Source of the DNA: Filobasidium wieringae
Lineage: Eukaryota; Basidiomycota; Tremellomycetes; Filobasidiales; Filobasidiaceae
Direction: 5' to 3'
Length of the DNA stretch: 64,000 bases
Assembly (NCBI GenBank): GCA_001600055.1
Contig: BCIV01000014.1
Span: forward strand, 310,001 to 374,000
A program made the position numbers and the translations under genes. The notes beneath the pieces were generated by a model. The model saw only the letters and a list, made by a program, of their open reading frames with translations. It was not told the DNA's origin and searched no databases. This document shows, piece by piece, positions 22,394 through 38,813 of the stretch; position 1 is the first letter of the stretch; every line of letters begins with the position of its first letter.

Positions 22394-25300
22394 CTAGACC
22401 CGCCTAGGCTCATCGTTCAACCCCTTGAAAGGATCCACGATCCCTCTGATCGACCCCTGAGCGTACTCCGTCCTTCCTCTTCTTCCATTCCCATACCTAT
22501 CGCTCGTATCAAACGAGTCCACCTCCCCCAATCCAGCCAAAAGGGTTTCCCTCGTAGGAGAAAGGACCGATCCGGACTGAGAATGGGAGAGAGAGATGGA
22601 AGCTTCCCTCGGTCTTGCAGGGAGGGGAATGGAGCTTGGCCGAGTGAGCATTTCGTGTTCCTCCGTCTCGTCCGTCGCGTCGAGATACCTCCCGCTGCCC
22701 ACAAGAGGAGAACCAGGGAAGGACCCGCTGGTGGCGGTGGATAGGGACCGATCATGCGTTCCACCTCCAGATCCATTACGAGCATAAGACGAACGACTCG
22801 ATCTGGCAGGAGAACTGCCCGACTCCCTCTTTCCCCCTGCCACACTGGCAATGCCAGAACTCTTGGAATCCGACATGCTCCAGCCGGTAGGAGGATAAGA
22901 ACTCTCCCAAGCTGAGATCCTAGCGTTACTCTGTCTCGTCGATTCCCCCGTCCTAGCCGATCCTCTCGGACTTCCATGCATAGCATCATCATCCCTGTGT
23001 AGAACGGGTACCTCCCCGGTGGCAGAATCGTCATAGTCCCTCGATCGGAACGATCCGATGGTATCGGTCTTGCTATCCCCATCCCCTTCGGCCCAAGAAT
23101 CAACATCGAAATCGGAATACCCATCGATCATGCTCTTCTGCCTCTGCATACTTTTCAACTTTTTCTGTCTTCTCGCCTTTGTCACGACGTCCATCGATTC
23201 TTCCTCCTCTTCCGCGCCGCCTTTGCCTGAGGCAGGCAGTACAACTCCATTCCGTCCATACTTGTGTCGAAGCCAGAAGAACCAGGCACAGAATAATCCT
23301 CCTGCCAAGGCAACGAACCCGAGGACTACACCTAGAGCGATGATTCCTCCACTCGCGACGTGTTTCCCGGAAGCGACCTCTGCAGAGTTGTTGGGCGAGG
23401 GGGAGGAAGATCCGGTCGAATCCGGTGTAAGCGGGTTATGCTGGTTACGCACAGAGTAGAACTCTTGAGCTGCTTGAGTACCGTTGGTGAGGGAGACGAG
23501 TCCCACCAAGGGAGGCGTGGATCGGGTCCGTACAGAACTAGAAGGATAAGTGTACACCGAGTATCTAACAACCGAAGAGACGTGTCAGCACATCGTTCAC
23601 CATCCCCTTAATGTTGGACACTTACACATTCTTCAAGAACGAACTACCGAGAATCACATCCCCGGCCGTCAAGCCAGCGGCATACTGCATACTTCCCAAA
23701 CAATTACTGGACCCGGTGGTATAGTCCGACATATCGATAGGATGGACAGGGTATTGTTGCCCGTTAAAGGTGAATGCGATCCCGATGATTTGGGTGCAAG
23801 ACATATAGTCTGAATGACAACGGAATTAGCTTCAGATAGAGGGCGCCAATTCCAGTTCGAGCTACTCACAGTTCCCGTCAGAAGAAGCAGAGACTGTCAA
23901 AAGGAAAGCGCATCAGTCTCCGTTCAAACATGACACAATCTTCTCCAACCGGGACAACTCACTCCCATAAACGGAATAGACCGAATCCAAGAATTGCCTG
24001 CTCCCGAACAAGATCTGACTTCCTCCCGAGTCCAAGACCGCCACGGGGAAACTCTGACCGGTCGTCCCGCTCGAAGGCATCTGAATGGTCTGATATGTCA
24101 CTCCACCGCTGGCAGGGTCAGAAGAGGAAGGCCAGACAGCTAGAGTATGCGGTCAAGATCAGGCAACCTCTTCACGCTCGCAACCATGCTCAGGGAAACT
24201 TACCGACTGTGATCTCCTGTAACAAGATCCTCCAGTGTAATGGCCCGTTAGGGGAAGTGACGATCGAGTTGTAGTTCGGTAAACAAACTCCCGTGCAAAC
24301 GTCCTTGTCAAACATGCCCAATCCAAAGGTACTCTTTGTCCTCGTATCCCCTCGTCTCTCAAGGGACATCGTAAAGTACCTCCCAATAGGCGCCCCTACC
24401 CCCGACCCGAACAGGTTGTCCAAAAAAGTCGCCCCGTCCGGGTTACCGGTAGTCGTTCCGGGAATGATCGACCCGATCACGGAATTAGCGGACAAGGCCA
24501 GCCCAACGATCCCATCGAACTCCGCCCCGTTGAGATCTTCATCCGAGATCTGATCCGCAGCGATGAACGCTTGGTAGGCTATATCGAATCCGTTCGAACC
24601 ACCGCCACCAGTCCCATTCACGCTTGTAGCGATTTGTTCGGCAGTCACGCCGACTTGAACTTCATCCCAATAGATACTACCAGAGATGGCTCCTTGGTGG
24701 AAGGTCAGGTTGGCATAGATACCGGAATCGATCGCCATGGCGGCGTTGTACTTGACGACACCGGATCCCTGACAACTAGAAGTCGTACAGGTTGAAGCAG
24801 CAACCCACTATGGACAGGATACATCTTAGTCGGCCGTCTCGCTAGAGTGATAAAACGAATGATGTACTGACCATATCGCTACTTCCCAAATCAAGTTGCA
24901 TCTTCAAAGTCTGATATACTCCCGCTCTTTTCACCGTCGAGGCGCTACTACTCGCATGACCTAAAACGACCGGGATGGAATACGACCTGTTCCTCGTCCG
25001 CAGCATTCAGATTCGTCTTCCTTTGACCTCACCTCGATTGAGATGGAAGGAGATTGAGAACTCACGCTTCGCCCACGTCGTCACCTCCCAAAGTCATATT
25101 CATCAATAGCCCATTATCACCCTGTTCTAGAGGTTTTCCTGCAGCCGGGACATAGACTTTCAAGGTAGGGCCTGGGTTGTATGTACTTGATGAAGTTGGG
25201 GTATAGCCTGATGAGGTGGTTGTAAGAGGAGATGTGACGGGAGCGGTCGGAAGGGGTGATGAGATCGTGTTGCTGAGTACTGAGGTGAGGGATGTACCGT

Positions 25301-25670
25301 TGGAGAAGAGGGGAACGGAAGATGTTGCGTTGCTCAGAGTGGGTGCAGGGAATAGATCGATTGAGGAAGAGGTAATAGTGGGCGATCCTGTCGGAATAGC
25401 GCTACCCGTGGAGGAGGCAGTGGAGATAGGCTGAGTAGCTGGTTCTTGACGACGTTCCATCTCTTGGTATGATCTCCATCGTTGTTGATCTTGTTGTTGT
25501 TGTTTCTCTACCTCTCGGTCCGCAAGAGTTCTGGATCGTCCTCTGTTTCCTTCACGTTTACTTATATGATCCAACGATGCTCGACATCGTAGTGTAGAAG
25601 GGCCTGGACCAGGGGTAGCTGATCGCACGGTTCTCGTTGTGATAGGAGGACCTGGATCGAAGGGCATCAT
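22394..25670 (-). CDS. Pepsin-like aspartic protease with C-terminal membrane anchor
   Basis: A1-family aspartyl protease. After a long Ser/Thr-rich pro-like segment comes TLKMQLDLGSSDMWVAASTC, the first catalytic loop. The body includes FDGIVGLALSANS (flap-to-core region) and YFTMSLERRG, and the second loop is FPVAVLDSGGSQILFGSRQF. YPVHPIDMS and GDVILGSSFLKNVYSVY close the fold. The C-terminus has a Ser/Asn-rich linker, one membrane helix (GIIALGVVLGFVALAGGLFCAWFFW) and a roughly 230-residue Ser-rich cytosolic tail. Both catalytic triplets deviate from the usual DTG: the first reads DLG and the second DSG, although both aspartates are present. The model starting at 25670 (MMPFDPGPP) has no signal peptide, which is unexpected for a type I membrane protease, so an upstream exon may be missing. 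Introns are GT-AG; the last joins …FLKNV to YSVYTYP. Confidence 0.83.
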
Positions 25671-26530
25671 CGTCCGTGAAAACCAGATCCCGGCTACCGA
25701 GTACCCTCTTCTACCTCTTGAGAGGTATGAGTGATACTAGCGGAGGTATCGTGACTGGTGACTGGATGTTATGATACGAGGAGCTGTGTATATTGTATCG
25801 AGTATTATTGATGAGGAGTGGTCGTAGCAGTGTCAGTGGCTGAATGGACGAGTCGAGTTGTTGTAGGAAACTTCCGGGACCAAGCCAGGCCGAAGTGTGG
25901 TCGCTTGCTCGACGCGGGGGGGGATCAGCCGGGGTAGAAACAGGGTGCACACGCCAAGCGAGGTGTACCGACGGGTTAGTGGCGGTCAAGGGTCAAGGGT
26001 AGGTGGTTGACCTGTACAATGTATGAACTACCAGCTGCCATCCGACCAGAGTACCCAGAGTGAATGTATAAGCTCTCGCAGTTCGCTGTGATCGAATGGT
26101 TTGTCGGATTTGTTGTTGACTCTCTCGGGGATCACACACTTCTGCCCGTTTCCACATCGCTCGGTTCCGAAATCAACGCGTTGACCCTGCTCAAGCAAAC
26201 GCCTCAGGAACCACAAACTCGACCCTCCTCACACGATCTCGACCACTGTAGCTATTCGACCTCCTTCGATGCCGGAGGTACCAGACTTGGTAGCAGCTAG
26301 TAAGTATGGTACCACAGCATTCCGACTCCGTCGCAACCAAAGAATGGCCCACCATAGATAACGAGTCAGATATTGCTGTGCTGTGAACGTTTGGAACTGT
26401 TTCACCTCTTAGCGCTGGCTGTGTTCACGCATGGCGCAAATGACATGTCACGCAGAAAACGACAAAAAAAACGACTTCTTGTAGATAGATACAACCGTTC
26501 GAAACTGTTCAATTCCATTTTGTACACCCT
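25671..26530. other. Intergenic, promoter of protease gene
   Basis: 860 bp separating the protease start from the PRP16 stop. Contains a G9 run near 25918-25926. The short open frames on the plus strand (26064-26300, 26373-26660) have no conserved motif; the second overlaps the PRP16 3' exon antisense. A signal-peptide exon for the protease might hide here but I could not define it. Confidence 0.4.
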
Positions 26531-31816
<5,286 letters not shown>

Positions 31817-32073
31817 GGTCTATCAAAATGTCCGATGGAGGCTGCAAGCGGCAGCTGCAGATAGCGTACGAAAAGGCTGTTAGACCTAGAATCGTTACCG
31901 CTGAATTACGAGTGGTAAGATATGCGCAAGCATTTGACGTGATCCTGCGCGACCTTCGATAAATAGGTTCACACATCTTCGACTTCTGGTGCGAACCGAT
32001 CATTCATGTCATTCACCTGCTCAATTCATACGCTAAATTAAGTCACTTTACCTTCGTATTCAGCTTCTACATA

Positions 32074-32804
32074 ATGTATAGCGGGATCAACGGAGCGAAA
32101 CCTAAGCAGCTTCAACGAACCGACAAGGCACCACCCTCCACAGTTTGTCAGGTGAGTTCCAGTATGTTTACGATGTCCTGCAGGTGCTGAGCAGGAATTG
32201 CTGTCCTCCAGAAATGTATGCAAAAAGGTCATTATACCTACCAGTGCAAGAATTCTAGACCATACCAGCCTCGTCCAAGTCGAACACAGCAGCTGGAGAA
32301 GGGATTAGGTGTTGGGGACAAGAAGAGAAAAGGGGACGGACCTATGGTGGAATTGCCGGACGAGTTCAGGACAAAGTATGTAACTTTATAACCATCCTCC
32401 GCAACGACTCTGAGATCTCTTCGTAATAGGAAAGGGTTGGCTGACAAGATTCTGGCGGAGAGAGAAGCACAACGCAAGCTGGAGGAAGAGAAGAAGCAGA
32501 GTAAAAGGTCTAGAAGACGTTCGAGGTACGTGTTTTTGAACTCGGCTTGATCAGTTGCCAAACCCAGGTCTGACATGCTTTCTGTACTTTTGTCAGCTCC
32601 TCTTCTTCCTCGTCCGATTCAGAGTCCGACTCTAATTCTGAAAGCGATTCTGACTCACAATCTGACTCTTCATCTCATCGCAAAAGGAGTTACCGGGATA
32701 AGCCTAGGCAAAGATCTGTCTCTCCCTTCGATCATGCCCGTGCTAAGCGTCCTGAAGTAAGAGACAGGAGCCAAAGTCCTGTCAGAAAGCCTAGGTCCGA
32801 TTGA
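32074..32804 (+). CDS. Zinc-knuckle (CCHC) SR-like protein, ZCCHC10-like
   Basis: Small nuclear RNA-binding candidate. Four exons join in phase: from ATG 32074 to VCQ; KCMQKGHYTYQCKNSRPYQPRPSRTQQLEKG to EFRTK; KGLADKILAEREAQRKLEEEKKQSKRSRRR; then SSSSSSSDSESDSNSESDS to the stop. The CQKCMQKGHYTYQC motif is a single CCHC knuckle (C-x2-C-x4-H-x4-C) split by intron 1. The remainder is a basic coiled stretch and a Ser/Asp then Arg/Ser-rich tail ending VRKPRSD. This architecture matches ZCCHC10 and its fungal relatives. The start ATG was chosen because homologs have only about 25 residues before the knuckle. It is divergent from PRP16 with 257 bp between start codons, so the two splicing-flavoured genes could share regulation; that is inference. 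Confidence 0.82.
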
Positions 32805-34264
32805 TGGTCTGACGGCTGCTGGGACAGGCTCGTCCTGCGGGCTATGTCCGCTGATTGTGTAACGAACTTATTCAGCGAATGTTGTAACTCACCGAACTCT
32901 TTCAAGAGCTACCGATCCACCGATATCAACACTTGAAGTGGATATGAGATATCGTTTTGGCTCTAAACCGACGGTCTGAAAAATAGGGGATGCCAGCTTG
33001 TCACTCATTCTGGTTTCCACCGCGTTAATTCTCGATCGGGCTCGTCGTATAATTGATCAAGTTGGTATGCCCGGCATTCAATCTTTCCTTGCAGTCGCAG
33101 GTGATGTACTAATACTGATGGCCCAGACATCGCTCTGCTTACGAATTATCGGGACTGGATTTTCGACGTTTTCGTGTGCCATGGTGTGCTGTTTCACATG
33201 AACACGCCCCGTCAATATGTTACGATATTCGACAGCCGTTGTCAACGGTTCCTTCCGTCTCGGACAGGATACGGAACAGATAGCCTCGAACAATATGCCT
33301 GCTGCGACCATTCGATAAGTCTTGCCTGATGTTGCCCTCCTGGGTCCTCATCTTTCTACGTCTCAGCGCCCTCGTTCAGCGGCGTCTGGCTCGCGATCGT
33401 TCCAAGCAATGTCAAGAGTCACTTCAAGGGGAATTATACTCAACGCCGAAGCTGCTGAACGTCTTGTCCTGTGAAGATAACGATTCATACGACAGGGTAT
33501 ACTAGGAAGGCGTAGATCTGTTTCAAGATGCTACCGCGACCGCAAAGATCCAGACCGACGGTTTTTCTGCCTTGTCGATCGCCAACAGATTTGTAGGTGC
33601 CTGTGTCAGTGTTTCGCTGAACCATTGATGAGTAACGCAGATAATCATGTCCAACCGATGTACTGGTAAGCTTCGACATAATTGCCATCCACTGCTGACA
33701 GACGTGGCGAGACCACTACAACATCGCCTGCAGTTGCTCTCATTTCCGCCTTGTCATTCATCAGTATCGACGATATGGCAGGAGGTGGATCGTTAACGGT
33801 TCCTCTGATCGCCATCATCACTACACCGCGGCTGGATTGGCATACTTAGCTACCTATCATCCTGACTTTCCTAGGTCCCAAGTCAGTGCACAAGCTGACT
33901 CTCCCTAGCTATATCAGATATGGGTACCCGAGCACGGTCAAGGCCACTGCCAGTAAATTGACTGGACTGCGGCTACTGGAGGCTATAGTCTCCTCCTCGA
34001 CGAAATATTTGACTCGGTCGCAGGCACCGATTCGATGAATTTGGGTCGCGAACAAGGTCGACTCGCCCTAACCCTGGATCGAATGGTCGTTGGCTATTCA
34101 AAAATACGGCAAGGGCTCTCGCTGTCGACTCCAGTATGTCCCATCATCTTTTGTCCTTTCAACTCAACCCTAACCTCAGATCCTGAAGAGGACGACAGGC
34201 TCAACGGATGAAACGCGGTATGAGTAATATCCGCGTTAGCTACTCGAACAATGGACAAAAAGAG
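32805..34264. other. Gene-poor interval
   Basis: 1.46 kb with no exon I can support on either strand. A few 60-80 codon frames overlap antisense and lack motifs. It ends at the tRNA-Gly gene. Confidence 0.45.
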
Positions 34265-34348
34265 TGAGACAACGGTGAATCGAACACCGGTCAACCGCTA
34301 ACAACCACATAATGGAAGGCGGTTATTCTACCATTGAACCATTGCCCC
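34265..34348 (-). tRNA. tRNA-Gly (anticodon UCC) with 13-nt intron
   Basis: Read on the minus strand from 34348: acceptor GGGGCAA pairs with TTGTCTC (two G-U pairs); positions 8-9 TG; D arm GTTC/AATGGTA/GAAT; anticodon stem ACCGC pairs with GCGGT; loop CTTCCA…A holds anticodon TCC (34314-34316); variable loop TGAC; T arm CGGTG/TTCGATT/CACCG; discriminator A at 34265. The anticodon loop is 13 nt too long, which is explained by an intron at 34300-34312 placed one base 3' of the anticodon, the standard eukaryotic nuclear position. Total 84 nt (71 without the intron). Internal A box (GGTTCAATGG) and B box (GGTGTTCGATTCACC) are both present, so it should be transcribed by RNA polymerase III. Confidence 0.92.
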
Positions 34349-35163
34349 TTGCTTGTGACCGGATATCCAAACCGACTTGTGAAAGCTCAATCTGCACTGC
34401 TAATTTCATTATACCTCCCCTGATCTCGTAGCCCGGGCTAAACTTATCTCTCATCGGCCACGCAGCCATGAAACCGAGATTGAACGCTCCGACAGCCGAA
34501 TTGGCGAACCGAGCATGCTCCGTGCCGCACGCCATCGACGTCATCTTGGAGACCCTCGGCGGCAGGAACGCGTCGATCTTCCTTTGCACGTGGAAGGCGA
34601 TTCGCTCCATGGCGTCACCGTCTGGCGAGTCGTGTCTCTGGCAGAGGGAAGAGGGAGCTGTGGGGTGTTGCAAGGCGAGTTCCAACAGAAGCATCATGGG
34701 CATCGTCATACCTGATCATCGTCGTCATAGCATACAACGTCCGACGTTTCGATTAGAGCACTGTTGCGCACCGCTTGCCTAGACGCAAGCCATTGGACGG
34801 CTGTTGGTAATCAGAGGTTATTTACCCTCAGCAGCTCAACCCTCCATAGCAGTATCTATCAAATCGACCTCGACGACGTCCTAAGCAAAAGATTACTACT
34901 ACTACTCTAGACAACCTCTCGCATCTCATTCCAGCAACGAAACACGAACGTCACGATCAACTCAATTTTTCGAAACCGTGCAGTAACAAACAGCTGTCGA
35001 GGAATCGGTCTCATTTAGCGGACGCTTCAGCAATCGGAATCTATCTCATTTACATCGCAAGCTAGATTACACCTTGAAGGAGAAGATCAACAGCTCGTCT
35101 AGTCTGAGCATCGATACCATTATTACCCCAACCAACTAATCAATAAACAACACATCGTTCAAT
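34349..35163. other. Intergenic, upstream region and leader of SRK1-like kinase
   Basis: 815 bp. The last 300 bp are rich in CA/CAA and pyrimidines, consistent with a long 5' leader of the kinase gene. A 128-codon antisense frame (34323-34709) overlaps the tRNA and is not considered coding. Confidence 0.45.
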
Positions 35164-38100
35164 ATGCCTGCAGGTGGAGTCGTCATTGACGCTTTCAAGA
35201 GTACGTCAATCATCACCCTTTCGTACGCGTACTGCGTAATCGAGGCTGACCGCATTTGTTTGTTGAAATTACAGACTTGATCCGTCATGGCAAGAACGCA
35301 CAACCGGCAGCAGCTCCTGCTCCTGCTCAGCCCACCACTGCCTCGAGTTCAGGACATCATTCCCGACAGCAACAGACTCAGACTCAGCAGCATTACCAAC
35401 CCGCTCAAACTCAAGACTACCATCAGTACGCTGGAGTACAGGGTTACGGACAGCAGCAGCAGGGTTATGCCAACAACGACAACTTGAATGGTGAGTACTC
35501 CGAATTCTGTTGTCTACAATTCCAAGAGAAAAGTCGGGGTGGCGGGTATGGAATCGCGATACCAAACGTACGCGAGACTTGATGGAAGAAACTTGATTCC
35601 ACCCTTGAGACCGAACATCTTCGCACGGTCGTGCGACCTCGAAGTCGGATCGAACAGGGTGCGAAGAGCAGGATGAAACGGAATGATGATCATTCGGATG
35701 GTTGAAGTTTGTTCCGTTACTGATCTGCATGACGTCACCTTCCCTTTCTTCTGTCTTATCCATCAAATCACAAACCACTCTTCGACCTTATAACCATCAT
35801 CACACCTTTGACAACGTATCATCACATCATTATATCGTCCTCTTCGCTCCACTTTACGCACTTTACCGGAATGTCGTTGACTACCAAATTCGCTGCCTTT
35901 ACGCTGGGCAACCGATCTCCTCGCCGCAATCGCTTCGACCACGATATATCACCAACAGTTCCCCATCAATCTCAGCACAGTTCTGCACCATTGGCCTCGC
36001 CTGATTACCAACGGGAGGCCGAGCAGATCGTGAAGGAAGAGAGGGAGCAGAAGGAGAGGATGCCTGTTTACGCTGTTAGTGACACAATCTCATGCACTAG
36101 CTCGTCCTTCGACTGACTCGTTCGACGCATGAAGGGTTTGGAAGGATTCAAGCTGGTCGAGAAAATGGGAGATGGTGCCTTCTCAAACGTGTACAAGGCT
36201 ATTGACAGGACCAGTGGCCAGAAGGTTGCCGGTGAGTGATCCATGTATCGATCAAGTAAGATCGGGTGCTGATTTCATATCGTAACAGTCAAGGTCGTTA
36301 GGAAGTACGAACTCAATGCCAGTCAGGTCAGTGCTGATTCCTCGTTATACATCTGTTTCTCCTTTCCCCTCCAAGATTTCGGCCTGGCGATAAGTCACAT
36401 GATACATCCATCTCCTGCCCTCACCTAAAGACATTCGAGTGATCTGTCTTTCAAGGCCTGTCTCATGCAGCTTAGCTCTGCTTCTGCAGCAGTGTGCGCA
36501 ACCATACTTTGATCAGCTTGCTGATTACTTCCCTTTCACCTTTACTCATTGCTTCCTTGGATGTCGCTGCTACTTTCAATACTTTCAAACCGATTCGACC
36601 TACATAGAACGGAAACAACAAGCACTTGAACCCTAACTTCAAGAAGAGGCCTAGAGTGACGGAGGTTCGTCGAATCTTCTTAAAACCGGTCCATCCGTTT
36701 GAGCCTTCCTGGTTTTGGGAAGGACTTGAGACTATGGCCGTTTTCATGGATAGAGCTAACGATAATTTGTTTGTCTATGTAGCGTGCGAACATCCTCAAG
36801 GAGGTTCAGATTATGCGAGGAACCGACCACCCCAACATCATCAAGTTGATCAGCTTTAGCGAAAGCGATGAGCACTACTTCTTGGTCCTCGAGTTGATGG
36901 AGGGAGGAGAGCTGTTCCACCAAATGTCAGTCCAGAATGTATTTATTTGACTGGAAAGAGAAAAACATCGTCTGACCCTTGGCCATCTATACAGTGTCAA
37001 GTTGACTTACTTCAGCGAGGAGTTGTCGAGGCACGTGATATTGCAGGTAGCCAACGGTATTCGTTACCTACACGAGGTGCGCGGAGTTGTTCACCGGTTA
37101 GTAACCCCCTCTCTTGCACGCGTATCGCGATCGACAATCTGATGCCGTTTTGTCTCAACGCAGTGATATCAAACCCGAGAACCTGCTCTTCGAGCGAATC
37201 CCTATCGTTCCATCCAAACACCCTATCCAGCGACCATACGACGAGGAAAAGGAAGACGAAGGTCAATTCGTTCACGGACGAGGTGGTGGTGGAATTGGCC
37301 AGGTCAAGATTGCCGACTTTGGGTTATCCAAGATCGTCTGGGACGAGGTTACCCAAACTCCTTGTGGTACGGTTGGATACACTGCGCCAGAGATCGTCAA
37401 GGACGAGAGGTACTCAAAGTCCGTCGACATGTGGGCTTTGGGTTGTGTCTTGTACACTTTACTCTGTGGTTTCCCTCGTAAGTTTGTTACCGTAACCGGC
37501 AGTGACCTGTCAGACACTGATCTCACCTCTCGCTTCGATCACTCAGCCTTCTATGACGAGAGTATCAGCGTATTGACTGAAAAGGTCGCTCGCGGATACT
37601 ACACCTTCCTGAGCCCATGGTGGGATGACATTTCTCACTCTGGTTAGTATATTCTTTTACAAGGTCAAGCGAAATATCATTGCTGATCAAACCTTTTTTG
37701 CCACAGCCAAGGACTTGATCACCCACTTGCTCTGTGTCGACCCTAACCAGCGATACACCATCGACGAGTTCTTGGCTCATCCTTGGTGTAACGAGAAGCC
37801 GGCTGGCGCTCGGCCTCAGGCGACTGGTCCCCCTACCACTGCATCAAACATCCCCATCGATTCGCCTCTACTCGCATCCGTACGGGCTGCCAACAGGGAG
37901 GGCCGATCTCCTGGAGTTAGCGCACTGAAGGAGGCATTCGATGTCACCTATGCAGTACACCGAATGGAAGAAGAGGGTGGACGAAAACGAGGAATGGGTG
38001 CCAATGTACCAGGTGGAGCCGGACGAGGCTTTATGCAGGAGCTCAACGAAGAGGACGAGGAAATGGACGAGGAGTCCCAGATCGAACAGGCGAGGCGAAA

Positions 38101-38422
38101 GCACGGAGAGGTCGTCGCTCGAACGATCAACGAACACCGAGACCGAGCAAAGGCTCAGGCCGCAGCGGGTGTCGGTTCCGCACCCACCACTAAACACTAC
38201 CAGGGTCGTGGAGGCGCTGACCGACGACAAGCTGAAGCTGCTTTGTATGACGGACGGGCTGGTCAACGAGACCGTGGCCGAGGGGGTAGCGCCAAGACTG
38301 GATTCGACCTCAACATGGACGCTGCTACGCTGTTAGGGCGAAGGAAGAAGCCTGTCGGTGAATCGCCGCTCGCCAAGCAGGTCGTAACGAACAGCATTCC
38401 CGCCAGTCCCATGCACTATTAA
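35164..38422 (+). CDS. Srk1/Rck2-like CAMK-family stress-activated kinase
   Basis: Serine/threonine kinase related to S. pombe Srk1 and yeast Rck2, which act below the Hog1/Sty1 MAP kinase. Ten exons: 35164-35200, 35275-35490, 35959-36074, 36135-36231, 36289-36326, 36783-36925, 36995-37096, 37164-37477, 37547-37642 and 37707-38422. Kinase landmarks are GDGAFSNVYKA (glycine loop), VAVKVVRKYE (catalytic Lys), VHRDIKPENLLFE, IADFGLSK and CGTVGYTAPEIVKDERYSKSVDMWALGC. The insert after the HRD loop and the FLSPWWDDIS motif are typical of this subfamily. The N-terminus is Gln/Ala-rich; the C-terminus has an acidic EEDEEMDEESQ followed by basic segments. Introns 2 (468 nt) and 5 (456 nt) are far longer than the others, and intron 2 contains another in-frame ATG (35871) that could start a shorter isoform. 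Confidence 0.9.
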
Positions 38423-38813
38423 CCAACCGCCTCCGTCCGTCATGAAGTGTAGAGCAAGGGCCTTACCTGCCCTTTCACATGTAGCCTTTATCGTTCAGCC
38501 CATTATAAGACATAATAATCGATCGACTTAGCCACAGGTCGGCATGCTAACTGTAGATAGGCAGTCGATCAGCTGTTACGTTGTCATTGTAGCTATTAGT
38601 ATGCAAAGTCCTTTTCTGCCCTTTGATCGGATTGATTGTGACAGGAACCAGATGACGCGGAGATCATTTGATTATCATGTCCGACAGCCTGAAACGAAGA
38701 AGTTTGGGAATACGGCTATCTTTCTGACATCCCTCGAGTGAATCGCTGTGCTAGATCTCGACGTCACGCAGACTAGAACGGCTTGTACATCAAAAGAGAA
38801 TCAAATATCCGTC
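38423..38813. other. Intergenic spacer
   Basis: 391 bp between the kinase stop and the Pol I subunit start. An in-frame ATG at 38748 would extend the downstream protein by 22 residues but looks less likely than 38814. No other feature seen. Confidence 0.45.

Noticed and set aside
34323..34709. 128-codon minus-strand frame upstream of the kinase
   Set aside because: Overlaps the tRNA gene, has no motif, and the opposite frame is equally open.
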